A stretch of DNA of 64,000 nt from DATHXC01 sp035459965 (GCA_035459965.1 DATHXC010000004.1:1-64000); one strand, 5' to 3'. Counted from the first letter of the stretch, positions 53,557-62,244 are shown. Numbers and translations are program-made. The notes: a model not told the origin generated them from the sequence alone.

Positions 53557-55131
53557 TTGTCGGATGTAAATTTCAATATTAATAAGACTATGGCTAATAA
53601 TTTAATCACTGATGCTATTCGTCAATTTGCACTGACGGCGCCGGATAGTCTTGCCTTGCAGGGTGCGCATAATAGTTTGAGCTACGCCGCGCTAGAAGGG
53701 GAAATTGGGCAGCTAACCCTAAAGCTCGCGGCTACAGTGACCAGTGATTGTGTTATCGGTATCGCCATGGATAATGATCCGGCCTGGGCAGTGCTGGATC
53801 TGACAGCGCTAGAGCTCGGACTTACCACTATTCCCTTGCCCTACTTTTTTTCTCCGGCCCAAATCATTCATGCCATAGAAGATGGCGGAATCAGCGTGAT
53901 TATAAGTGACCAGCCTATTCTGATTGACCAGTTGCTGATGGCACATGGCAAAGAGGTGCTGGAAAAAACGCATTTTCAGCTGGCTGGCAAGCTGGTGGCA
54001 CAATTCATATTAAAGGAATCTCAAGCCAATAGGCTGCCTGCAAATACGGCAAAAATTACTTATACCTCCGGTACTACCGGCAACCCAAAAGGTGTTTGCC
54101 TGGATGTGCATGCCATGCAGCAAGTGGCGGTATCACTCAAGCAGGCAACTCATGCCACATCAGCAGACCGGCATCTCAGTATCTTACCCTTGTCTACCCT
54201 ACTGGAAAATATTGCCGGGCTGTATGTGCCACTGCTGGCTGGTGCCACTTCCGTCCTGCTGCCCGCGGCAGAGGTCGGCTTAACTGGTGCCAGCGGCCTT
54301 AATATCAGCAAAATGATGGCCGCACTGCATAAATCACAGGCAACTACTACCTTACTTACGCCGGAGTTGCTTCAAGCACTGATCAGCGCGGTGGAAGCCG
54401 GTGTGGCTAAACCAGAAAATCTGCGCTTTATTGCCGTTGGTGGCGCATCTGTTTCGCCACGTTTATTGCAGCGTGCTGCTCTGCTTGGTTTGCCTGTGTA
54501 TGAAGGTTATGGGTTGTCAGAATGTGCTTCAGTGGTATCGCTTAATACGGTAGATGCCCAGCGTACTGGTAGTGTCGGTAAACCGTTGCCACATGTGCGC
54601 CTGCAGTTGGCGGCTGATGGTGAGATTCTGGTGGCAGGCGCCTGCCTGCTGGGCTATAGCAACGATAAAGAAGTAGGAGCCCAAAAATATTACGCCACGG
54701 GTGATATAGGGCATCTCGATGCAGATGGCTACCTGTATATCACTGGTCGGAAGAAGAACATGTTTATTACCTCGTTTGGCCGCAACGTCGCGCCAGAATG
54801 GGTAGAGCGTGAGCTCAACTTGTCGCCACTCATCGCTCAGGCAGCAGTTTTCGGCGAAGCGCGCCCATGGAACACCGCAGTTATCGTGCCTGTCAGGGAT
54901 GCGCAAGGCAATATTGCGCAATTAGAAGAAATTGAGGAGGCAATAGCGCAAGTCAACGCAGATTTGCCGGATTATGCACGTGTCACCAGTTGGATATTCG
55001 CTGAGTCTATATTTTCGCCGCAGAACGGCCAGTTGACAGCTAATGGACGACTCAAGCGCGAAGTCATCTGGCAGCAGTATGCAAACAGGATAAATAGTAT
55101 GTACGAGGAAAAATTAGATGCCGTTTTATGA
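53557..55131 (+). CDS. AMP-dependent acyl-CoA synthetase/ligase family protein
   Basis: A 524-residue adenylate-forming enzyme of the long-chain acyl-CoA synthetase type. The P-loop is ITYTSGTTGNPKG; the later motifs EGYGLSEC and YATGDIGHLDADGYLYITGR are intact, and the catalytic lysine lies in LTANGRLKRE. It activates a carboxylic acid as its AMP ester. The TTG at 53557 directly follows the preceding stop (possible coupling); the ATG at 53590 is the alternative start. It overlaps the next gene by 14 bases. The acid used is unknown; a fatty acid is likely. Confidence 0.88.
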   Translation: MSDVNFNINKTMANNLITDAIRQFALTAPDSLALQGAHNSLSYAALEGEIGQLTLKLAATVTSDCVIGIAMDNDPAWAVLDLTALELGLTTIPLPYFFSPAQIIHAIEDGGISVIISDQPILIDQLLMAHGKEVLEKTHFQLAGKLVAQFILKESQANRLPANTAKITYTSGTTGNPKGVCLDVHAMQQVAVSLKQATHATSADRHLSILPLSTLLENIAGLYVPLLAGATSVLLPAAEVGLTGASGLNISKMMAALHKSQATTTLLTPELLQALISAVEAGVAKPENLRFIAVGGASVSPRLLQRAALLGLPVYEGYGLSECASVVSLNTVDAQRTGSVGKPLPHVRLQLAADGEILVAGACLLGYSNDKEVGAQKYYATGDIGHLDADGYLYITGRKKNMFITSFGRNVAPEWVERELNLSPLIAQAAVFGEARPWNTAVIVPVRDAQGNIAQLEEIEEAIAQVNADLPDYARVTSWIFAESIFSPQNGQLTANGRLKREVIWQQYANRINSMYEEKLDAVL

Positions 55132-55801
55132 TGAGTTACTGAAAGCTACAGAAACAGAACGCCAGGCATTGTTCAGCCTGCCACTGATACGTGCCGGTGC
55201 CGCCGGGCAAGTCAGCCATGATGCTTATTTGGCATTCCTGACCGAAGCGTATCACCATGTGAAGCACACAGTGCCTTTGTTGATGTTGTGTGGTTCACGC
55301 CTGCCTGAAAGCTACGAATGGCTGCGTGAAGCCGTGGCCGAATATATCGAAGAAGAACTGGGTCATCAGGAGTGGATACTCAGTGATATCGCAGCCTGTG
55401 GCGCAGATAGCGAAAATGTGCGCCATGGCAAGCCTGGTTTTGCTACCGAGCTCATGGTGGCTTATGCCTATGACATGATCAACCGCGTTAACCCGGTAGG
55501 TTTTTTCGGTATGGTGCTGGTGCTGGAAGGCACAAGTACCGCCCTGGCAACGCAGGCTGGTCAGGCCATTAAGGATAGCCTGCAACTGGGTAGTAACGCC
55601 TTTACCTACCTGACCTCGCATGGCGCGCTTGATGTTGGCCACACCGAATTCTATGAAGGGCTGGTAAACCGGATTGATAGCCAGAAAGACCGCGCCCTGC
55701 TTATCCAAAGCGCTAAGAACTTTTATAAATTATATGGCGATATTTTCCGTGAACTGGGTGAACAATTCCTGACTGCAAATGCAGAAGCGGTTGCAGCATG
55801 A
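55118..55801 (+). CDS. Heme-oxygenase-like putative diiron oxidase (TenA/UndA/CADD-like)
   Basis: A 227-residue all-helical protein of the TenA/PqqC/heme-oxygenase-like fold. Candidate metal ligands are present: E43, H50, E80-x2-H83, E137 and the HxxxDxxH set H168, D172, H175 (SHGALDVGHTEF). This is the pattern of heme-oxygenase-like diiron oxidases such as UndA, CADD and the SznF central domain, rather than thiaminase TenA. It lies between a ligase and an SDR with overlapping starts (14 and 4 bases), so it probably oxidises the activated acid or an intermediate. The ligand assignment is by pattern, not alignment. Confidence 0.8.
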   Translation: MPFYDELLKATETERQALFSLPLIRAGAAGQVSHDAYLAFLTEAYHHVKHTVPLLMLCGSRLPESYEWLREAVAEYIEEELGHQEWILSDIAACGADSENVRHGKPGFATELMVAYAYDMINRVNPVGFFGMVLVLEGTSTALATQAGQAIKDSLQLGSNAFTYLTSHGALDVGHTEFYEGLVNRIDSQKDRALLIQSAKNFYKLYGDIFRELGEQFLTANAEAVAA

Positions 55802-56601
55802 ATCTCAAAAACAAGAATATCCTGCTGACAGGGGCAACTGGCGGCATAGGTCGCTACATTGCATTGCAGCTGGCGGCCAAAGGCGCAAATCTTGCCCTGG
55901 TTGGTTCAAGTGCCGAAAGCTTGCAGCAGCTCGCAGCAGAAATTACGCGGGCAGGTGGCAAGGCAGTGGAAATTGTCGCTAACCTGGAGCATGCACATGC
56001 CGCACAAGGTATTGTGGGTGCTGCAATTCAGCATTTAGGTAGCGTAGATGTCCTTATCAATAATGCCGGGGTGATGGATTTCATCCTGTTCGAAGAGCAG
56101 CCACCAGAACGCATCGCCCAGATGCTGCAAATCAATGTCACTGCGCCCATCCAGCTGGCGCGTGCAGTTTTACCCGGTTTTATTGCAAGCAATAGTGGGC
56201 ACATAGTCAATATCGGTTCCATCTTCGGCTCCATTGGTTTTCCACACTACGCTACCTACTGTGCCAGCAAATTTGCGCTCAGGGGGTTTTCGCAGGCATT
56301 GCGCCGCGAGCTGGTCGAAACGGATATCAAGGTCACCTACATCGCACCGCGCGCAGTAAAGACTGCGTTGAATGATCTGGCAACCACACGCATGCTCAGT
56401 GATGGAAATGTTGCTATGGACGAGCCGGAGCATGTAGCAGCACAGATCGTGCGCGCGATTGAGCAAAAGAAGCACGAACATTATATTGGCCAGCCCGAAT
56501 CATTCTTTGCCTGGCTCAATGGCTTTTTGCCTAAAGCTGTGAACATCGGCCTGAAAAAACAGGCGAGTTTTGCCAGGCCGTATGCCATCAGAAATAAATA
56601 A
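55798..56601 (+). CDS. Short-chain dehydrogenase/reductase
   Basis: A 267-residue SDR with the cofactor motif GATGGIGRYI (TGxxxGxG), NAGVM, and the catalytic Ser-Tyr-Lys set (NIGSIFGS; YATYCASK). The C-terminal extension (NGFLPKAVNIGLKKQASF) is typical of SDRs acting on membrane lipids or long-chain substrates. The ATG overlaps the preceding stop by four bases. It probably reduces or oxidises an intermediate made by the ligase and oxidase. NADPH preference cannot be read. Confidence 0.88.
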   Translation: MNLKNKNILLTGATGGIGRYIALQLAAKGANLALVGSSAESLQQLAAEITRAGGKAVEIVANLEHAHAAQGIVGAAIQHLGSVDVLINNAGVMDFILFEEQPPERIAQMLQINVTAPIQLARAVLPGFIASNSGHIVNIGSIFGSIGFPHYATYCASKFALRGFSQALRRELVETDIKVTYIAPRAVKTALNDLATTRMLSDGNVAMDEPEHVAAQIVRAIEQKKHEHYIGQPESFFAWLNGFLPKAVNIGLKKQASFARPYAIRNK

Positions 56602-56642
56602 TTGACACAAAAGTTTGATAAACCAGTTTTGAGGAGTTTTTC

Positions 56643-57299
56643 ATGAAGAGAATCACATTATTGTTTGCAGTTATTACGTTAGGGATGGCTGGTCTATTGA
56701 ACGCGCCAGTGATGGCAGACGAAAAACTCGATGCCGAAATTGCTACTCTGCAGCATGATTGGGCCAAGGCTAACTACCAAACTCCCAAAGATGCACAGGA
56801 GGATGCATTCAAAAACTTGGCTGATGCTGCCAGTAAAGTGAGCGCTAACCATGCTGGCGCGCCAGAGCCCATGATATGGGAGGCTATTATCCTGAGTAGC
56901 TATGCCAAGGCCAAAGGCGGCATAGGCGCTCTGAAGATTGCAGAAAAAGCGCGCGATCTGTTGCTGGCTTCCGAGAAGATCAATCCGCTGGCCTTGCAGG
57001 GCTCGGCCTACACCACGCTGGGCTCACTGCACTACAAGGTGCCGGGCTGGCCAATTGGTTTTGGTGACAAGAAAAAAGCGCGCACCTACCTGGAAAAGGC
57101 GCTGCAGATTAACCCGACAGGTATAGACCCGAATTACTTCTACGCGGACTTCTTAAGTGAGCAGGGTGAATATGCCAAGGCGATGGAATACTACAAAAAG
57201 GCACTGGCTGCGCCAGCTCGTGCTGGCCGGGAAGATGCTGATGCAGGCCGCAAGCAGGATGTAGAGCTTGGCATGAAGGCTACAGAGAAAAAGCTATAA
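56643..57299 (+). CDS. TPR-repeat periplasmic protein
   Basis: A 218-residue protein with a signal peptide (LLFAVITLGMAGLLNAPVMA) and two or more tetratricopeptide repeats (LQGSAYTTLGSLHYKVPGWP; GIDPNYFYADFLSEQGEYAK). A good ribosome site (GAGGAG) precedes the ATG. It follows the SDR by 41 bases and is the last plausible member of the sigma-54-driven cluster. TPR proteins mediate protein contacts; no partner can be named. Confidence 0.82.
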   Translation: MKRITLLFAVITLGMAGLLNAPVMADEKLDAEIATLQHDWAKANYQTPKDAQEDAFKNLADAASKVSANHAGAPEPMIWEAIILSSYAKAKGGIGALKIAEKARDLLLASEKINPLALQGSAYTTLGSLHYKVPGWPIGFGDKKKARTYLEKALQINPTGIDPNYFYADFLSEQGEYAKAMEYYKKALAAPARAGREDADAGRKQDVELGMKATEKKL

Positions 57300-57328
57300 G
57301 TTACTCACAAATATAGCTTTATAGATAT

Positions 57329-57469
57329 TTAAAGGTAAAGTACAGCTGGGAACACCGTCGCGGCAAGTACCAGCACTAGCCACTCCATTCCCCAAGCTTC
57401 CAGATGCCCCGTGAAATGCAGAATCAGTATCGTGATAGAAAATACGTAATATATAGCCAGTAAAATCAT
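57329..57469 (-). CDS. Possible 46-residue hydrophobic small protein
   Basis: A short minus-strand frame encoding a protein with two hydrophobic stretches (ILLAIYYVFSITILILHF and WLVLVLAATVFPAVLYL). Such an arrangement is typical of small membrane proteins. The ribosome site is weak (AAAGCGATATC). No homologue is recognised; it is listed because it is the best open frame in the 604-base gap between the TPR gene and thiC. Confidence 0.35.
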   Translation of the reverse strand: MILLAIYYVFSITILILHFTGHLEAWGMEWLVLVLAATVFPAVLYL

Positions 57470-57725
57470 GATATCGCTTTATTATAAATTTCAAATAAGT
57501 ATATACCGTATTGTATTCATGGTGTTTATTTGAAGTGTTAACAACTGTAAACACTTCAATTTTCCATGCCACATTGCATGCTTTATATAAGCTATAACGT
57601 CAATCATTAGCTAAATCTTGAGCCGATAATCCAATCTTATGAGTAAGCGGGTTCAGCGAATAAGACCCAAGCCCGCAGTATAAGCGCTTGCTTTTATGGC
57701 CACTTTCGCGTAATTTCGAGGCTAT

Positions 57726-57816
57726 TGCTAGGGGTCTATTTTGACAGGAATACATGTCAACAATAGTGAGATACACCCTTTGAACCTGATGCGGGTAATG
57801 CCGCCGTAGGGAAGCA
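57726..57816 (+). promoter_or_regulatory. TPP riboswitch (THI box) of thiC
   Basis: The consensus parts are present in order: GGGGTC (57731-57736), TGAGATACACCCTTTGAACC, TGATGCGGGTAATGCCGCCG and TAGGGAAGC. The P1 ends pair as TTGCT (57725-57729)/AGCAG. It binds thiamine pyrophosphate and reduces thiC expression when TPP is abundant. Two competing hairpins and a terminator follow downstream (see the terminator entry at 57856). Confidence 0.92.
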
Positions 57817-57855
57817 GATTCACCGCTTCCCTACATTGATTAAAACAGTCAACCA

Positions 57856-57887
57856 GTAAGGAGAAGCATGATGCTCCTTACGTTTTT
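57856..57887 (+). terminator. Rho-independent terminator in the thiC riboswitch expression platform
   Basis: GTAAGGAG (57856-57863) pairs with CTCCTTAC (57874-57881), followed by T5 (57883-57887). The 3' arm can instead pair with AAGGAGC (57894-57900), the ribosome-binding region of thiC. A further hairpin, GTAGGGAAGC (57806-57815)/GCTTCCCTAC (57825-57834), competes with the aptamer end. An ATG with its own GGAG lies inside the terminator loop at 57868, in frame with thiC. Confidence 0.7.
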
Positions 57888-57903
57888 GCCTCCAAGGAGC
57901 ACC

Positions 57904-59799
57904 ATGAATACCATCGATAAAAATCTCCATGCCAAATTCGATAATGAAACCGCCCAGATTGACCCGGGTACTGTCGAGCCATTTGCTAAATCCCGCAAGA
58001 TCTACATCGAAGGCTCACGCCCTGATATCCGCGTGCCATTCCGTGAAATTTCGCTGTCGGATACGCCTTCCATGTTCGGCGCCGGCAAAGACGAAAAGAA
58101 TCCGCCTGTCGTGGTTTATGACACTTCCGGCCCTTACACCGACCCAGAAGTAAGCATCGATATCCGCAATGGCTTGCCTGCCATGCGCGCCAAATGGATC
58201 GAAGAGCGCAACGACACCGAGCAACTGGATGGTCCAAGCTCGGAATTCGGCCAACAACGTAAGACCGACCCGGCCCTGATGGCCATGCGTTTCAACCTGA
58301 CACGCCAGCCACGTCGCGCCAAGCCCGGCATGAATGTCAGCCAGATGCATTACGCACGTAAAGGCATCATTACGCCGGAGATGGAATACATCGCCATCCG
58401 CGAGAACCAGCGCCGCGAGAATATGAGCGAATTGCTGCAAACACAGCATAAAGGCCAGGATTTCGGCGCCAGCATTCCTAAAGTCATTACGCCTGAATTC
58501 GTGCGTAGCGAAGTGGCGCTGGGCCGTGCGATTATCCCCCTGAACATTAACCACCCGGAAATCGAGCCGATGATCATCGGTCGTAATTTCCTGGTGAAGA
58601 TCAACGCCAATATTGGCAACTCTGCACTGGGTTCTTCCATTACAGAAGAAGTTGAGAAAATGGTGTGGGGCACACGTTGGGGTGGCGATACCGTGATGGA
58701 CTTGTCTACCGGTAAAAATATCCACGAAACACGTGAGTGGATAATCCGCAACTCACCAGTGCCAATTGGCACCGTGCCGATTTATCAGGCGCTGGAAAAA
58801 GTAAATGGCAAGGCCGAAGACCTGACCTGGGAAATTTTCCGCGACACGCTGATAGAGCAGGCCGAGCAGGGCGTGGATTACTTTACGATTCACGCTGGCG
58901 TTCGCCTGGCTTACATCCCGATGACTGCCAAGCGCATGACCGGTATCGTGTCACGCGGCGGTTCGATTATGGCCAAATGGTGCTTGGCGCATCATAAAGA
59001 GTCATTTCTTTACGAGCATTTTGAAGATATCTGCGAGATCATGAAGGCATACGACGTGTCATTCAGTCTTGGCGATGGCCTGCGTCCTGGTTCTATCTAC
59101 GATGCCAACGACGAAGCGCAATTTGCCGAGCTGAAAACGCTGGGTGAGTTGACACAAATCGCATGGAAGCATGATGTGCAGTGCATGATTGAAGGTCCTG
59201 GCCACGTGCCCATGCACCTGATCAAGGAAAACATGGAGTTGCAACTGGAACACTGTGGCGAAGCCCCTTTCTACACACTTGGGCCTTTAACCACGGACAT
59301 CGCGCCTGGCTATGACCACATCACCAGCGGTATCGGTGCTGCCATGATCGGTTGGTACGGCTGTGCCATGCTCTGTTACGTGACACCAAAAGAACATTTG
59401 GGCCTGCCGGATAAGGAAGACGTGCGCGTTGGCATTATTACCTACAAGATCGCCGCTCACGCTGCTGATTTGGCCAAAGGCCATCCCGGTGCTCAAATCC
59501 GCGACAATGCGCTATCAAAAGCACGTTTCGAATTCCGTTGGGAAGACCAGTTCAATCTCGGCCTCGATCCGGAAAAAGCCAAGGAATTCCATGACGAAAC
59601 ATTACCGCAAGAAGGCGCCAAACAGGCTCACTTCTGTTCCATGTGCGGACCGCATTTCTGCTCGATGAAAATTTCGCAGGATGTACGTGACTATGCGGCT
59701 GAACAAGGTATCAACGAGCAAGAGGCACTAGTTAAAGGCATGCAGGAAAAGGCTATTGAGTTTGTTAAAAAAGGCTCAGAGGTATATCAAAAAATGTAA
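57904..59799 (+). CDS. thiC: Phosphomethylpyrimidine synthase ThiC
   Basis: A 631-residue radical-SAM enzyme that converts aminoimidazole ribotide into hydroxymethylpyrimidine phosphate, the pyrimidine half of thiamine. Visible traits are YARKGIITPEMEYIAIRE, GSSITEEVEKMVWGTRWGGD and the C-terminal [4Fe-4S] cysteines in HFCSMCGPHFCSMK. The ATG at 57904 is preceded by AAGGAGCACC; another in-frame start at 57868 lies inside the leader terminator and would add 12 residues. Expression is controlled by the TPP riboswitch just upstream. Confidence 0.96.
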   Translation: MNTIDKNLHAKFDNETAQIDPGTVEPFAKSRKIYIEGSRPDIRVPFREISLSDTPSMFGAGKDEKNPPVVVYDTSGPYTDPEVSIDIRNGLPAMRAKWIEERNDTEQLDGPSSEFGQQRKTDPALMAMRFNLTRQPRRAKPGMNVSQMHYARKGIITPEMEYIAIRENQRRENMSELLQTQHKGQDFGASIPKVITPEFVRSEVALGRAIIPLNINHPEIEPMIIGRNFLVKINANIGNSALGSSITEEVEKMVWGTRWGGDTVMDLSTGKNIHETREWIIRNSPVPIGTVPIYQALEKVNGKAEDLTWEIFRDTLIEQAEQGVDYFTIHAGVRLAYIPMTAKRMTGIVSRGGSIMAKWCLAHHKESFLYEHFEDICEIMKAYDVSFSLGDGLRPGSIYDANDEAQFAELKTLGELTQIAWKHDVQCMIEGPGHVPMHLIKENMELQLEHCGEAPFYTLGPLTTDIAPGYDHITSGIGAAMIGWYGCAMLCYVTPKEHLGLPDKEDVRVGIITYKIAAHAADLAKGHPGAQIRDNALSKARFEFRWEDQFNLGLDPEKAKEFHDETLPQEGAKQAHFCSMCGPHFCSMKISQDVRDYAAEQGINEQEALVKGMQEKAIEFVKKGSEVYQKM

Positions 59800-59823
59800 T
59801 AAAGCTTGATGCTTTAGCACAAT

Positions 59824-59854
59824 AAAAAAGGCTGATTATTTCAGCCTTTTTTTT
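59824..59854. terminator. Bidirectional terminator between thiC and UPF0114 gene
   Basis: A6-GGCTGA, loop TTATT, TCAGCC-T8: a GC stem flanked by A and T runs on either side, between convergent genes. Confidence 0.9.
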
Positions 59855-59866
59855 ATTCCAGTAAAT

Positions 59867-60391
59867 CTAGTGGTGCTTATCTTTCTCCGCAATGTGATCC
59901 ATGATGGCGAACAGCAGGCCGGTGACGATGAAGGTAATGTGGATACCGACCATCCAGGCCATCTGCTCGTTACCCAGATGCACACCGCCTGAGCTTTGAT
60001 GTACAAATGCCTTGAGTAAGTCGATAGCCGAAATGGCGACGATAGAGCCTATCAACTTGAGTTTAAGGCCTGAGTAATCGACCTTGCCCATCCATTCCGG
60101 GCGGTCTTCGCTATCGGCCACGTCGATCTTGGAGACGAAATTTTCATAGCCACTGAAGATCACCATAATCAGCAGGTTGGCCACTAGCGTGATATCGACC
60201 AGCGCGAGTAGTGACAACACGACTTCCTGTTCTTGAGCTTCCAGCACATGGTTGGCTATATGGATAAATTCCTGCACAAACTTGACCAGCAATATGCCCA
60301 ACCCGCCTACCAGCCCGACATACATGGGTGCCAGCAGCCATCGACTGCGGAAAATGATGGTCTCTAAAAAGTGCTCGAAGAACTTAAACAT
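59867..60391 (-). CDS. UPF0114/YqhA family membrane protein
   Basis: A 174-residue protein with three or four membrane helices (RSRWLLAPMYVGLVGGLGIL; LLALVDITLVANLLIMVIFS; LKLIGSIVAISAIDLLKAF; MVGIHITFIVTGLLFAIM). The pattern ENFVSKIDVADSEDRPEW is the family hallmark (TIGR00645). The ATG at 60391 is used because homologues begin MFKFFE or similar; the longer frame to 60457 adds 22 polar residues. Function unknown. It converges with thiC. Confidence 0.9.
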   Translation of the reverse strand: MFKFFEHFLETIIFRSRWLLAPMYVGLVGGLGILLVKFVQEFIHIANHVLEAQEQEVVLSLLALVDITLVANLLIMVIFSGYENFVSKIDVADSEDRPEWMGKVDYSGLKLKLIGSIVAISAIDLLKAFVHQSSGGVHLGNEQMAWMVGIHITFIVTGLLFAIMDHIAEKDKHH

Positions 60392-60533
60392 GGAGAAGCC
60401 TTTTGGTTGTTTGGATGATTGATTAGAAGGCTGAATTATACGGTGAGTTTTTGGCATTAATGTAAGCTCATTGTTACAACATCAAGCCGAGATTGCCTTA
60501 ATCGCTCAATGGTCAATATGGTAAACTTGAGGC

Positions 60534-61790
60534 ATGACAACGCTTAAACTTAAATCTGGCGGCGATGTGCCTGCTAAAGATAAAACTGCATCCAAGGGGC
60601 CTGTGCGCCGTGCTGATCCGGCCAAGCGTACACGTACTGCTTCCGCAAAAACCGAAACCGTAAAATCACCTCCGCGTATGGAGCAGCATGCTCCGGTAAA
60701 TGCTAATCAAATCACCGAGCCTGATACGCCTGTGCCTGCACCCGCTTCTCAGCGTAACCATAAGTATGACGGTACGCCGCGCCAGCCCAAGGCTTATGTG
60801 GATAAATCTGCCACGCCAGACAGCCGCGCACCTGCCGAGCGTACTTTGCAAAAAGGCGAATTCAAGCGGGATGAATACCAGCGGGCTCCTCGTGATTCAG
60901 CAGCTCGTGAGAATATTGGTCGTGATAATACGGGTCGCGATACGCCACGCCGTGGTGGCAAGACTCGCGATGGTTTCGAGCCGGGCAGCTTTAATCGAGA
61001 CCGCGCCAGCAACCCCATGTTTACTGCCCCGCCACAAGCCAGCCAGCCGGACATGCCACGTTTATCCAAGCGCATGGCCGAGTTGGGGCTGTGTTCCAGG
61101 CGCGAGGCCGACGAGTTCATCAGCAATGGCTGGGTCACGGTGGATGGCGTGGTGATTGATACCCTGGGTAGTCGCATCAACCCGAATGCCGTGATTGAAA
61201 TCAGCAGGGAAGCGCACCAGCATCAATCGGAAATTGTGACCATCATTATGAACAAGCCTATCGGCTATGTTTCCGGGCAGGCCGAGGATGGCTACTTGCC
61301 TGCAGTGACGTTAGTGCACCCTGATAATGAGTGGCACGAAGATGGGCATAGAGATACTACACTGCCTAAATTCAAGCGTGGTCACTTGCAAGGTCTTGCG
61401 CCTGCAGGCCGCCTGGATATTGATTCTACCGGTTTGTTAGTGTTTACTCAGGATGGCCGTGTTGCGCGCCAACTCATCGGTGAAAACTCCACGATAGAAA
61501 AAGAATACCTGGTGCGTGTTGAGGGTACGCTTTCCGAAGCGGGGCTTAAAATGCTCAACTTTGGTTTGTCATTAGATGGCGTTAACCTTAAGCCCGCCAA
61601 AGTCTCCTGGCAGAATGAAGACCAGTTGCGCTTTGTATTGCGTGAAGGCCGCAAGCGCCAGATTCGCCGTATGTGTGAACTGGTCGGTTTGCACGTTGTC
61701 GGTCTTAAGAGGGTGCGTATCGGCAGTGTATCGCTGGGCCGCCTGCCTATGGGCTCATGGCGCTACCTGCGTCTGGGCGAAAAGTTTTAA
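60534..61790 (+). CDS. rluB: 23S rRNA pseudouridine synthase RluB-like
   Basis: A 418-residue protein. Residues 1 to about 170 are an unusual basic, Pro/Arg/Asp-rich low-complexity region (TPRRGGKTRDGFEPGSFNRD). The S4 RNA-binding domain (RLSKRMAELGLCSRREADEF) and the RsuA-type synthase domain follow, with catalytic D295 in GRLDIDSTGLLVF and the typical RIGSVSLGRLPMGSWRYLR end. It modifies 23S rRNA near the peptidyl-transferase centre. The N-terminal extension is longer than in E. coli RluB, which has an extension at its C-terminus instead. Confidence 0.88.
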   Translation: MTTLKLKSGGDVPAKDKTASKGPVRRADPAKRTRTASAKTETVKSPPRMEQHAPVNANQITEPDTPVPAPASQRNHKYDGTPRQPKAYVDKSATPDSRAPAERTLQKGEFKRDEYQRAPRDSAARENIGRDNTGRDTPRRGGKTRDGFEPGSFNRDRASNPMFTAPPQASQPDMPRLSKRMAELGLCSRREADEFISNGWVTVDGVVIDTLGSRINPNAVIEISREAHQHQSEIVTIIMNKPIGYVSGQAEDGYLPAVTLVHPDNEWHEDGHRDTTLPKFKRGHLQGLAPAGRLDIDSTGLLVFTQDGRVARQLIGENSTIEKEYLVRVEGTLSEAGLKMLNFGLSLDGVNLKPAKVSWQNEDQLRFVLREGRKRQIRRMCELVGLHVVGLKRVRIGSVSLGRLPMGSWRYLRLGEKF

Positions 61791-61832
61791 AGCACATGGT
61801 TAGTTGTAACAGCAAGGTAATGAGGTAAGCGC

Positions 61833-62231
61833 ATGGGATTATTCGATACGATGGCGAGTGCCATGATTACCAGTGTGGCAGGCGCTGAGCGCGGCCCGAT
61901 GGTTAAGGTGGCGCTGGATCTATTTAACCGTCACGGTGGGGTCAACGGCATCCTTGATAAATTCAGGCGTCAGGGCTTGGGCGATCAGGTCGATTCCTGG
62001 ATAAGCACAGGTGCTAATCTGTCGCTCACCGCCAAGCAAGTGCAGACCGTGTTGGGTGAATGCGTGCTGGATGAAATGTCAGCCAGGTTTGATGTCAGTA
62101 GCGCAGACCTTAGCAAGAAACTCGCGGAACATCTGCCCAAGATTGTGGATCAACTCTCGCCAGAAGGTGTGTTGCCAACAAGCAATTCTGAGTTGCTGAT
62201 GAAAGCAGTCAGCATTTTCAAGAACTATTAA
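61833..62231 (+). CDS. DUF937/YidB family protein
   Basis: A 132-residue soluble protein of the YidB type, identifiable from the helical pattern (RHGGVNGILDKFRRQGLGDQ; SWISTGANLSLTAKQVQTVL) and the conserved end LPKIVDQLSPEGVLPTSNSE. The family's role is unknown. A good terminator follows, so it forms a short unit with or after rluB. Confidence 0.85.
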   Translation: MGLFDTMASAMITSVAGAERGPMVKVALDLFNRHGGVNGILDKFRRQGLGDQVDSWISTGANLSLTAKQVQTVLGECVLDEMSARFDVSSADLSKKLAEHLPKIVDQLSPEGVLPTSNSELLMKAVSIFKNY

Positions 62232-62244
62232 AACTCAAAATCCG

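Noticed and set aside
57294..57572. A 92-codon minus-strand frame
   Set aside because: Composition is not protein-like and its start lacks a ribosome site; the overlapping 46-residue hydrophobic frame is the more plausible coding option.
57868..57903. Earlier in-frame start for thiC
   Set aside because: Although it has a GGAG, it lies inside the terminator hairpin of the riboswitch, and the extra 12 residues are not family-like; 57904 has an equally good site.
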